A stretch of DNA of 64,000 nt, taken from Dyadobacter sp. SG02 (GTDB lineage Bacteria > Bacteroidota > Bacteroidia > Cytophagales > Spirosomataceae). Below are positions 45,119 through 53,273 of this stretch, piece by piece (position 1 is the stretch's first letter; every line of letters starts with the position of its first letter). The notes under the pieces are model-generated. The model was not told where the DNA came from. It made no database searches and saw only the letters and a program-made list of their open reading frames with translations. The position numbers and the translations under genes were made by a program. Where the stretch lies: the NCBI RefSeq assembly GCF_900109045.1, contig NZ_FNYL01000013.1, forward strand, positions 124,001 through 188,000. The letters run 5' to 3'.

Positions 45119-48100
45119 ATGCGTTACGATACACTCGCCGCCGACGAAGCGGCATTCAAAAACCGGACTGATTATACGTTTACGCCCTTTACGGTGCCCG
45201 TGGAGGGCGAGAACCTTTCGTTGCGCGGGATATTTTGCAAACCCAAAACACGTTCGGGCTACTTCAACACGCCGGAACCGCCGCATCCGAAGCAGCGGAT
45301 CGTCCTGCACTTTACGGCGGGCAATCTGAGTGGAGGTGTCAACACGCTCACCACACAGAATTTCCGGGTTTCGGTGCCGTTTGTCATTGCCCGTGACGGT
45401 ACCATTTACCAGTTGTTCCCGTCGAAAGACTGGTCGGGACACATTGGCGCGGGTATCGGCAATGCGGGCACGGGCAATGCGCAGGACAAGGTGACGGTCG
45501 CGATCGAGATCATCAACTATGGTTACCTCGTCGAGCGCGGTGCCAATCTTGAAACGATTTATTCGCGACCCAAGGATAATCCCGGCCGCATTGACCTGTA
45601 CTGTCCGCTGACGCAGACCGAGGCCTATCAGAAGCTGAACGTGCCGTTTCGCGACCAGAAATACTATGCATCCTATACCCAAAAGCAGTACGAAAGCCTG
45701 ATCGTCCTGCTGCGGTTTTTAACCAAAAAATACAATATCCCGCGCCAGTTTCTCAACGAGTCGGTGCGGTACCAGGGCACGCAGGATGTGCTGAGTTTCA
45801 AAGGCATTGTGTCGCACGTCAACTACCGGACGGGCGGTAAATGGGACCTTGGCCCGGCATTCGACTGGCAGCAGGTAATCTCGGGTGTACAGGCACAGGC
45901 ATACCAGCCCGCGAGCGCTACACGCGAGGCGTTCGTGGTGGAAGACGGACTGATCACCGACGAAGCCTCGCTCGAAACGCAGTGGGCCGAGCCGAGAGGT
46001 GTGGAAGTGGCCCCGCCGGAGGATTTCGAATCGCATTTCAACGATGAAGAAGGTGCCGCGGTGAAGCCGAACCTGCATGCATTGGTGGTCGGCATCGACG
46101 CCTACGAGGACCAGGTAGTATTGAACAAGAAAGTGGCTTTCCCAAAACTCCGGGGTTGCGTGGCCGATGCCACAAAAGTGCGACGGTACCTGGAAAACGA
46201 CACATCGTTCGATCAGAAGTACATCCGGTTTCTAACTGACCAGCAAGCCACCAAAACGGCGATTACTGAGGCTTTCAAGGAGTTAGGAAAGGCCGGGAAA
46301 GACGATGTGATCGTGTTTTACTATTCCGGTCACGGCACGCAGGAAGTGGCGGATACGACGGTCTGGACCTCCGAGCAGGACGGCAAACTGGAATGCCTTG
46401 TGAGCTATTATGACGAAGACCACGACAACGAATACCTCATATCGGACAAGGAATTGCGGTACCTGATTAAAGACGTTTCCAAAAACGGGGCACATATCAC
46501 CGTGATCTCCGATTGCTGCCATTCGGGGGACAATACCCGCAATGCCGGGCTGATCAAATCGACTTACGAAGAGGTGATCGAACGGCGAATCCCGTATGTT
46601 TTCCCGCAGCGGACCTGGGAGAAATTCATTTTCAGCCAGGAGCTCGCACCCGATGATTTTGCAGGTAAACACATCGATGCGGTATTGCCTCCGGCGAAGC
46701 ACGTGAGCCTTTCGGCGTGCGAGTCCGACGAATCGGCGGTGGAAGTGAGTGGGGAAGGGGTTTTTACCAAATATTTGCTCAAATCCCTCGAAGCATCGGG
46801 CGGGCAGCTGTCCTATTCCGCGTTGCATGGCCGCGTGAAGCAAATGCTCAACAATGCCTTCGAGCAGACGCCCATCATGTACATTCCGCCCGCATACCAC
46901 CGCGAGCTTGCATTGACTAACGTATTCAACAAACCCGGCGGCCCGGGCAATACCACTTACGCGGACGTAATCCGCGACGGTGCGGGCAACTGGGTACTGC
47001 AACGCGGCGCCGTGCACGGCATTGGTCGCGCAACCCGCGGCATTACCGTGCGCGACGACGACAAGATATATGATGCCAAAGTGCGATCGGTGGGGGCCGA
47101 CACCACCATTCTCGCATTCGATAATGCCGTGGAATCGGAACTCGATACCTCGAAAATTTACGGGGGATACGTAGAGGGGTTGATGAGCCAGCAATTGAAA
47201 ATCCATCTCAATAATGTGGATAATATTCTGACGGACAGTCTTTTGTTCGCCGAAAAACTCATAACCGAAATCCCGTCCCAGGCCAGACTGGAAGCGAAAG
47301 AAGCAGACGCGGATTACACATTGTCGTTCCGGAATGGCCGCGCCGTTCTAACCAAACCTTTTGATACTTTTCGTCCGGTTGTGGAGCAGATCGAGCTGGA
47401 TTCGGAGGCATTTGCGGGTGAACTCGTGAAAGACCTCAAACACATTTCCAACTGGCATTTCCTGAAAAACCTGCGGAATGACGCGGCGGTAGGGACGCTG
47501 TTGAAGATCGAGGTGACCGATGCCGACGGCCAGCCGATCCAGGCAGTCAACGACGTTGTGAGGCTTAATTATCAGAAGGTTGACGGCGAATGGAAAGGAA
47601 GTGTCCGCATCAAAATAACCAATACCAGCACGCGTAAGCTGTATTGTTGCTGCATATTTCTGGATGCCGGTTTCGGCGCGTCGCTGGGTTTGCTGGACCC
47701 CATTGTTACCCCATTGGACCCGGGCGCTTCCAAGGAATTGAGCTACAATGGCGATACGACCATCCCGATTTCGCTGGATAATTATGTGCAGTTGTATAAT
47801 TGGCCTAAAAACTCGGAATACCTGCAATTTATCGTAAGCGCCGAGGACCTGTCGAATATCGAGGAACTCACGCTTGAAAGCCTGCCGGCCCCTTTTACCG
47901 TAGGCAAAAAAGGATCTACCCGCGGTATCGGGAAGGGGATTGGCGAGACGGATAAGAACGTGGCGGCTAGCTGGTCGACGCAGTTGCTTTCGTTGGAGTA
48001 CGTCAATCCGGAATACAACATCGTGGCCGAAGACGACCTTGCCGCTATGCTGGAAGACGAAAACCTCGCCGAATATGCATTGGGGAATTATTTCGAAGTA

Positions 48101-48961
48101 GTCACCAGGCTGGATTTACAACCCGAGTATCAGCTGAAACCGGATGTGCAGCTGCGCAACCGGGACGCGCACCTGGATGAAAAAGGGTTTATCCGGGACG
48201 GCTTGTTGGACGCTGCCAATAAAACGGCACGCCTGATCCGCAATTCCAAATACCGCATTATGCGCCTGAGGTTCCCACGGGCACCTAAAATCGTATCCGA
48301 AGGTGATTCGTGGTTCCAGCATCCGCTGGTGGTCGATACGATCGATCATTTATCGAAAGTATACCCGATTTACTGCGTAGCTGCGGCAGGTGATACGCTG
48401 GCGAACTATGACCGGGAAGGGGAGTGGCTGGAAGCGGTCGAAGACAAATCTCCCCGGTTCTTCCTCATCAGCGGCGGAGGAAACGACGTGCTGGGCGAGC
48501 AGTTCCGGAACCATATCAAAGCCGGGCCGCACGAAACGGGGCTCACACCGCAGGATTACCTCGAACCGTCGCTGATCGCCGAGCTGGATAACCTGCAAAC
48601 CATTTATCGTAAAATGTTCAACGAATTGTTTGCATTACGGCCTGATATTCATGCGCTTTGCCACGGTTACGACTACATTACCCCGCTGGAAAAGACCGAC
48701 AAGGGCTGGCTGGGGCGCTACATGATCGAAAAGGGGATGACGAGCCAGGTGGATCGCAAGGGCGTCATCAGCTACATTCTGAACGAGTTCAACGATCGTC
48801 TGCGCGCAGTATCGTCCGAATTCCCGAATGTGCATTACATCAATGCGCGTGGCCTCGTGGCCGACGATCAGTGGTACGACGAAATTCATCCTGACAAGAA
48901 TGGCTTTCAGGCCGTTGCGGGAAGCTTCCTGAATGTGATCGACGGTTTGGTTGATAACTAA
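45119..48961 (+). CDS. amidase-caspase-SGNH hydrolase fusion protein
   Basis: 1280 residues from ATG 45119; a longer frame from TTG 45035 adds 28 unlikely residues. Three enzymes are joined. Residues ~40-265: amidase_2 (N-acetylmuramoyl-L-alanine amidase) with zinc ligands His64 in VLHFTAG, His233 in VSHVNYR and Asp243 in KWDLGPAFDW. Residues ~318-600: caspase/metacaspase-like domain, LHALVVGIDAYED, His405 in YYSGHG, Cys467 in DCCHSGD. Residues ~600-940: beta-rich region shared with the caspase-lipase at 53274, ending in a Gly/Lys/Arg linker (STRGIGKGIG, Arg935). Residues ~1055-1275: SGNH esterase, SEGDSWFQ (Ser1064), GGGND, and DEIHPDKNGF (Asp1254, His1257). No signal peptide. The stop overlaps the convergent caspase-NACHT stop by 4 bases. 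Confidence 0.88.
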   Translation: MRYDTLAADEAAFKNRTDYTFTPFTVPVEGENLSLRGIFCKPKTRSGYFNTPEPPHPKQRIVLHFTAGNLSGGVNTLTTQNFRVSVPFVIARDGTIYQLFPSKDWSGHIGAGIGNAGTGNAQDKVTVAIEIINYGYLVERGANLETIYSRPKDNPGRIDLYCPLTQTEAYQKLNVPFRDQKYYASYTQKQYESLIVLLRFLTKKYNIPRQFLNESVRYQGTQDVLSFKGIVSHVNYRTGGKWDLGPAFDWQQVISGVQAQAYQPASATREAFVVEDGLITDEASLETQWAEPRGVEVAPPEDFESHFNDEEGAAVKPNLHALVVGIDAYEDQVVLNKKVAFPKLRGCVADATKVRRYLENDTSFDQKYIRFLTDQQATKTAITEAFKELGKAGKDDVIVFYYSGHGTQEVADTTVWTSEQDGKLECLVSYYDEDHDNEYLISDKELRYLIKDVSKNGAHITVISDCCHSGDNTRNAGLIKSTYEEVIERRIPYVFPQRTWEKFIFSQELAPDDFAGKHIDAVLPPAKHVSLSACESDESAVEVSGEGVFTKYLLKSLEASGGQLSYSALHGRVKQMLNNAFEQTPIMYIPPAYHRELALTNVFNKPGGPGNTTYADVIRDGAGNWVLQRGAVHGIGRATRGITVRDDDKIYDAKVRSVGADTTILAFDNAVESELDTSKIYGGYVEGLMSQQLKIHLNNVDNILTDSLLFAEKLITEIPSQARLEAKEADADYTLSFRNGRAVLTKPFDTFRPVVEQIELDSEAFAGELVKDLKHISNWHFLKNLRNDAAVGTLLKIEVTDADGQPIQAVNDVVRLNYQKVDGEWKGSVRIKITNTSTRKLYCCCIFLDAGFGASLGLLDPIVTPLDPGASKELSYNGDTTIPISLDNYVQLYNWPKNSEYLQFIVSAEDLSNIEELTLESLPAPFTVGKKGSTRGIGKGIGETDKNVAASWSTQLLSLEYVNPEYNIVAEDDLAAMLEDENLAEYALGNYFEVVTRLDLQPEYQLKPDVQLRNRDAHLDEKGFIRDGLLDAANKTARLIRNSKYRIMRLRFPRAPKIVSEGDSWFQHPLVVDTIDHLSKVYPIYCVAAAGDTLANYDREGEWLEAVEDKSPRFFLISGGGNDVLGEQFRNHIKAGPHETGLTPQDYLEPSLIAELDNLQTIYRKMFNELFALRPDIHALCHGYDYITPLEKTDKGWLGRYMIEKGMTSQVDRKGVISYILNEFNDRLRAVSSEFPNVHYINARGLVADDQWYDEIHPDKNGFQAVAGSFLNVIDGLVDN

Positions 48962-51900
48962 CCAGCTGCCTTTGCACTTTCCCACGCCGCCTCGTCCGCG
49001 TCGCTGAAAATGGCACCATAACTTCTCAGGTTTTTCCTGACGGCCTCGGAGAAATTCGAGGCCGGATCGACGTTCCGGAAGTCGCATCCTTGCACGAGCA
49101 GGCCCGAGACGTTGACGAAGGAAAGCACCGGTTTGGAAGCTGAATCTTTGACGGTGATTTCGGCATACCTGCATTTGATATTGAAAGGCTTGGCCATCGC
49201 CGATATGAGCAGTTGCATTTCTGAATGCAGCTGCTTTTTTTTCGCCTCGTCGTCTACGACTTCGAGGCATTCGCCCGTCGCTACCGACCATATGCGGAAG
49301 TTGTGCCCGAAATCGCGCGAGAGAATCCGGGTGCCGTCGGCATTGTAGGTGGCATCCTCGACGCCGTAGGTGTGGCCCCTGTAAATGCGGATGCATTCGC
49401 CGGTTCCGACCAGCCATTCCCGGATCGTGAGGTCGTCGGATGTGGATATGATTTTGGTACCGTCGAGGCTGTACCTGGCCCGGTGCAGCCATTTTTCATG
49501 TCCGCGGAATGCCTGCAAAACGATGCCGGAGGCAATGTGTATTTCGCTGAAAGTGCGGTCGTAGTTTACGGTAAGGAGTTTTTTGGAATCGGGGCTGATC
49601 ACGCATTTGTTCACCACCCAGTCGGATTGCCCGCTGATCGCGAAGAGCTGCGTGCCGGTCTCGAGGCTCCATTCGCGGATTGATTTATCGTCGGAAGCCG
49701 AAACGGCCCTGGGTTTGTCGGGCGAGTAGCTTGCAAAATTGACCTTGTCGGTATGTCCCGAATAGGTACGGCTTTCCAGTCCGGTTTTGACCGACCATTC
49801 GCGTATGGTTTTGTCTTTGGAAGTCGAGAGGATTTTTTCGCCATCGGCACTGTATATGGCGTGGTACACCTGGTCGGTATGCCCTTTGAAAAGCCTGAAC
49901 GGTTCCTCACTTTCCCCGGACCATTCGATGATCGTACCGTCGTCGGACGCGGAGAGTACATGCGCCTCGTCGGGGCTGTAACACACGCTGTTGACCTTTT
50001 GCGTATGCCCGTTCAAGACCCTGAGGCATTCACCCGTTTCGACGGACCATTCCCGCACGCTCATATCAGCGGACGGGGAAAGGATTCTGTCACCTTTCAG
50101 ATTGTAACTAACGGCCGATACATTTTTGCTATGGCCGGAATAGGTTTTAATGCATTTACCGGTCGCAATGCTCCACTCCCTGATCAGCTTGTCGTCGGTG
50201 CAGGTAAGGATTTTGGTACCGTCCGGTGCATATACCGCATTGTTTACCTTGGCCTCCTCATGGTCGTAGCTGGTCAGTTCAGTTCCCGAGGCAACCGACC
50301 ATTCTTTGACAAACGTATCGTGCGATGCCGATACAATCTTTTGGGCGTCAGCGCTATATCGGGCGGAAACCACTTTATTGGTATGGCCAGAATATGTCTG
50401 TAAAAGTTTTCCTGTGGCGGTAAGCCATTCTTTAATGGTCCCGTCGTCCGAGGCGGTGAGGAGTTTCTTGCCGTCGGGACTGTAATGCACCTGGTTGATC
50501 TGCCCGTAATGCCCTCCGAAAACAAACCCCAGGCCATCCAGGATACTTCCGTCGAATCGTGCCGGAAGATATGCGTTGCCCTGGTGTCGGGTCAGCGGGA
50601 GACCGTTAAAATAGATCTGGCGCAGATCCAGATTGGTCAGATTCGCACCGGCCAGGCTCTGGCGCAGATCGAGCCAGATCGTCATCACATTGCGGATCAC
50701 GAACCCGCGCTCGGCTTCCTCTGTAACGATACCCGAATCATTCCTGCACATATCCATCAACCGAGACAGCAGGTTTTCCCGTTCCACCAGTTCGAGGCGA
50801 TTTTTGGCTGCATTCCAGGTGGGTACCGAATAATGCTCACCTTCTAATTCACCGAGTAGGCGCCGCAGGTATACCGGGATATAATTCCTGAAAAACACAT
50901 CCGGCAATGCGCGCCGCACCAACGCGATCTGCGCCATGTTGCGTATATGGCATACCGCGAAGAAATCGCGGAAATTCTGGTGCAAAAACCGGAGATCGTC
51001 GCCTTCCATCACGAGCACGCGCAGGCGCTCGACGAGAAACTGTTTCACTTTGCCCGATCGCTGTTCCTTGTCATCCAGTTCAATGAGCACACCCAGGCCC
51101 AGTTCTTTCCGCCTGCCTTCAAATTCGGGATATATTTCTGTAAGCTCTTCGGTATTCAGTTCCTTGAATGCCTCGTCCAGCAAAGTCTTGAAATTGAAGG
51201 TTGGGTCGGCTAGTTTGCGGATGGTAATGGCATATTTTCCCTTGTCTTCCATCTTGTAGGCAAGGTAGGGCACGAGTACGCGTAGCAGGAAAGTCTGGTA
51301 AAGGATATCGGCTTCGTCGTTGGCATCGGTTAGCTGCGCGAGTTGGGCTTCATTGAAATTCCAGAGCAACTCGCCGTAAGTGGTCACTTTTTTGAAATGG
51401 AAGCGGTCGTCGTCTTTGAACCGCAATGCAATGTTATTGGCCCCGGAATAGAGCGTGAGCATCATCGGGTTGGCAAACAGTCCGAGCAAATCCTTATTGG
51501 TCGGTATTTCCTGGCCTTTTTCTTTCAGGTAAGCAACGACGGTTTCCGGCGTAAGGGGCAGGATCTGCATCAATGCGGCGCTCTCGCTGGTGAGGTCCAG
51601 TTTTTCGATCTGTCTGTTTCTGGATGAAATGATCATTTGAGTACCGCCTGCCCTCGCTGCAAGGTCGTTCACGGTGGCCATCAGGCGACCTTTCGGGACG
51701 GTCACTTCATTGAGGCCATCCAGTAGCAGTATAAGCGAGGGGCTGCCTTCCATAGGTGTTTCGAAAAGCTTCCAGAGCGCATTCACGGTCTCAGCGGGCG
51801 GCTCGGGGATATTCAGGAGATTTTTACAAATATACCTGACAACAAAATCGTTGCGCTCGGCCTCGGAAGCCGAGTTGTATTCGTTCAGCGGAATGAATAC

Positions 51901-53013
51901 CGGAACAGGGCCGTTTTCTTCAAAGAGCAGGTCGCGCCATAGTAACAGCAGCGACACTGTCTTTCCCATTCCCCCATCCCCGACAAGCAGCGCCTGCGAC
52001 TTTTTGTTTTTCCATAGAACCGTCACCGCCAGTTCGAGCGAAGCAACCTGGGTATCCGTTTTGACCTGGACATCGAGGTACTTACCCAGATTAATCTCCG
52101 AAACGAGGATACTCTCGATGTTCAGGTATTTGTAACGCCCTTTTTGCAACCGCTCGAACTGCGCTTTGGAACCGGCACGCAATGTGGCTTGCAGGTTTGC
52201 CGTGTCGAAAGGAGCAGTCGGCCGCGCAGCATTCACAGCGCGATGGAAGAAGAACTCGCCGAGCTTGTATTTCTGGTTGACGAGGCTCTTGCAAAGCGGT
52301 TCCAGGTCGAACCCATTGTCGCGCACCTGCTTCGTGATTTGCGCGCCCAGCCAGTTGATGGACACACTATCGTCGGCATTCTTATGAAGTATATCGATGA
52401 GCGCTTCCGCGAAGGGGCTCTTGTCCGGTACCACGCCGTTACGCCCGGCGGTGAGCACCCAGCGCGACGGAACTTCCTCGGAATCGGCCGATTGGGCTTG
52501 TTGTGTAACATCGATCTCCATCGTCGCAAATGCTTCCGAGAAACACGCGTCGACGATCAATACAATGTGATGCGCTTTGATATTCGACAGAATGCGGATT
52601 ACCTCACTCACCGAAATGAGTTTTTTCAAATCACTAGGCCTTTCCGAAAGTATCGGCGCATCCGATGGTACCCAATAACCTTCTTTGTTTTTATCAAAAT
52701 GGCCGTGCCCCGAAAAATAGATGATCAGGTTCTCGTCGGGCCTGACGCGGAGCTCGCCGTTTTCGTCCTTGTCGGCCAGGTAGCAGATTTCATCGAAAAC
52801 GATGTCGGTTTTGGCATTTTTGTCGAAAAGCGGCTGGATAATGAGGTTTTCGTCCGAAAAACCGTAAGAGTCTTTGAGCACGGCAAAAAATCGCTGGCAG
52901 TCGGATACCGGGTATTGCAGCGGCGTCCAGTGGTCGTATTGATCTATGGCGACGAAAAACAGCCGGTTCCGTCTTGTTTTATGTTGCCGAGGGTTAATTG
53001 TCCCGATGCCCAT
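48958..53013 (-). CDS. caspase-NACHT-WD40 STAND protein
   Basis: 1351 residues. Residues ~15-260: caspase-like domain, RLFFVAIDQYD, His103 in IYFSGHGHFD, Cys157 in VDACFSEAF. Residues ~335-640: NACHT NTPase with Walker A GDGGMGKT (345-352), Walker B LILLLDGLNEV (Asp432) and sensor-like MIISSRNRQ. A winged/helical linker and a short pentapeptide-like stretch (LAGANLTNLDLRQIYFNG) follow. Residues ~838-1255: ten WD40 repeats of 42 residues, each with a GHT..V..Y.PDG..L.S.S.D..I.EW pattern. The C-terminus ends in a small GLLVQGCDFRNV-type motif. NACHT-WD40 proteins oligomerise on ligand binding, so ligand-driven activation of the protease is the natural model. Its start is 260 bases from the divergent caspase-lipase gene. 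Confidence 0.92.
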   Translation of the reverse strand: MGIGTINPRQHKTRRNRLFFVAIDQYDHWTPLQYPVSDCQRFFAVLKDSYGFSDENLIIQPLFDKNAKTDIVFDEICYLADKDENGELRVRPDENLIIYFSGHGHFDKNKEGYWVPSDAPILSERPSDLKKLISVSEVIRILSNIKAHHIVLIVDACFSEAFATMEIDVTQQAQSADSEEVPSRWVLTAGRNGVVPDKSPFAEALIDILHKNADDSVSINWLGAQITKQVRDNGFDLEPLCKSLVNQKYKLGEFFFHRAVNAARPTAPFDTANLQATLRAGSKAQFERLQKGRYKYLNIESILVSEINLGKYLDVQVKTDTQVASLELAVTVLWKNKKSQALLVGDGGMGKTVSLLLLWRDLLFEENGPVPVFIPLNEYNSASEAERNDFVVRYICKNLLNIPEPPAETVNALWKLFETPMEGSPSLILLLDGLNEVTVPKGRLMATVNDLAARAGGTQMIISSRNRQIEKLDLTSESAALMQILPLTPETVVAYLKEKGQEIPTNKDLLGLFANPMMLTLYSGANNIALRFKDDDRFHFKKVTTYGELLWNFNEAQLAQLTDANDEADILYQTFLLRVLVPYLAYKMEDKGKYAITIRKLADPTFNFKTLLDEAFKELNTEELTEIYPEFEGRRKELGLGVLIELDDKEQRSGKVKQFLVERLRVLVMEGDDLRFLHQNFRDFFAVCHIRNMAQIALVRRALPDVFFRNYIPVYLRRLLGELEGEHYSVPTWNAAKNRLELVERENLLSRLMDMCRNDSGIVTEEAERGFVIRNVMTIWLDLRQSLAGANLTNLDLRQIYFNGLPLTRHQGNAYLPARFDGSILDGLGFVFGGHYGQINQVHYSPDGKKLLTASDDGTIKEWLTATGKLLQTYSGHTNKVVSARYSADAQKIVSASHDTFVKEWSVASGTELTSYDHEEAKVNNAVYAPDGTKILTCTDDKLIREWSIATGKCIKTYSGHSKNVSAVSYNLKGDRILSPSADMSVREWSVETGECLRVLNGHTQKVNSVCYSPDEAHVLSASDDGTIIEWSGESEEPFRLFKGHTDQVYHAIYSADGEKILSTSKDKTIREWSVKTGLESRTYSGHTDKVNFASYSPDKPRAVSASDDKSIREWSLETGTQLFAISGQSDWVVNKCVISPDSKKLLTVNYDRTFSEIHIASGIVLQAFRGHEKWLHRARYSLDGTKIISTSDDLTIREWLVGTGECIRIYRGHTYGVEDATYNADGTRILSRDFGHNFRIWSVATGECLEVVDDEAKKKQLHSEMQLLISAMAKPFNIKCRYAEITVKDSASKPVLSFVNVSGLLVQGCDFRNVDPASNFSEAVRKNLRSYGAIFSDADEAAWESAKAAG
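49250..50510 (-). repeat. ten in-frame 126-bp WD40-coding repeats
   Basis: The propeller half of the caspase-NACHT gene is a tandem of ten units of about 126 bp. Protein units share SASDDGTIxEW-like cores and TYSGHT junctions, with the eighth unit (VVNKCVISPDSKKLL...) the most diverged. Repetition is visible at both DNA and protein level; copy number could vary between strains. Confidence 0.75.
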
Positions 53014-53273
53014 GATGGTATTTTCGATGACTAAACTTTTAATTACGGTATTTTTCCGGGGTGTTCGGGAGGGCAGTAAAACAAATTATTTACCGGAACT
53101 CCCCGGGCCGCGACAGCCCCCCGGTCCGTCATTGATCCGTTCGATAACAAAGCATCCCGGGTGTTGATTTTAATGCATTGGGCAGGTAATTTCAGGCAAT
53201 ATGCGCCTTATGTTGCCCAGTTGCAGCCCGTTCGTCGCAGATAGCCGTTCTTTCAAACCCAACCTTTTATCCT
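53014..53273. other. 260-bp divergent promoter region between the two caspase genes
   Basis: No gene seen. It must hold both promoters for the caspase-NACHT and caspase-lipase genes, although no exact TAnnTTTG element was found. A GC-rich stretch (53098-53129) contains CCCCGGG and CCCCCCGG runs. The final 25 bases before ATG 53274 resemble the leader of the amidase-caspase gene. Confidence 0.5.

Noticed and set aside
46283..47206. 307-residue open frame on the minus strand
   Set aside because: Antisense to the amidase-caspase gene; arginine/histidine-rich shadow sequence.
49250..50510. Possible CRISPR or non-coding tandem array
   Set aside because: The 126-bp units are in frame and encode WD40 blades, so this is protein repeat structure.
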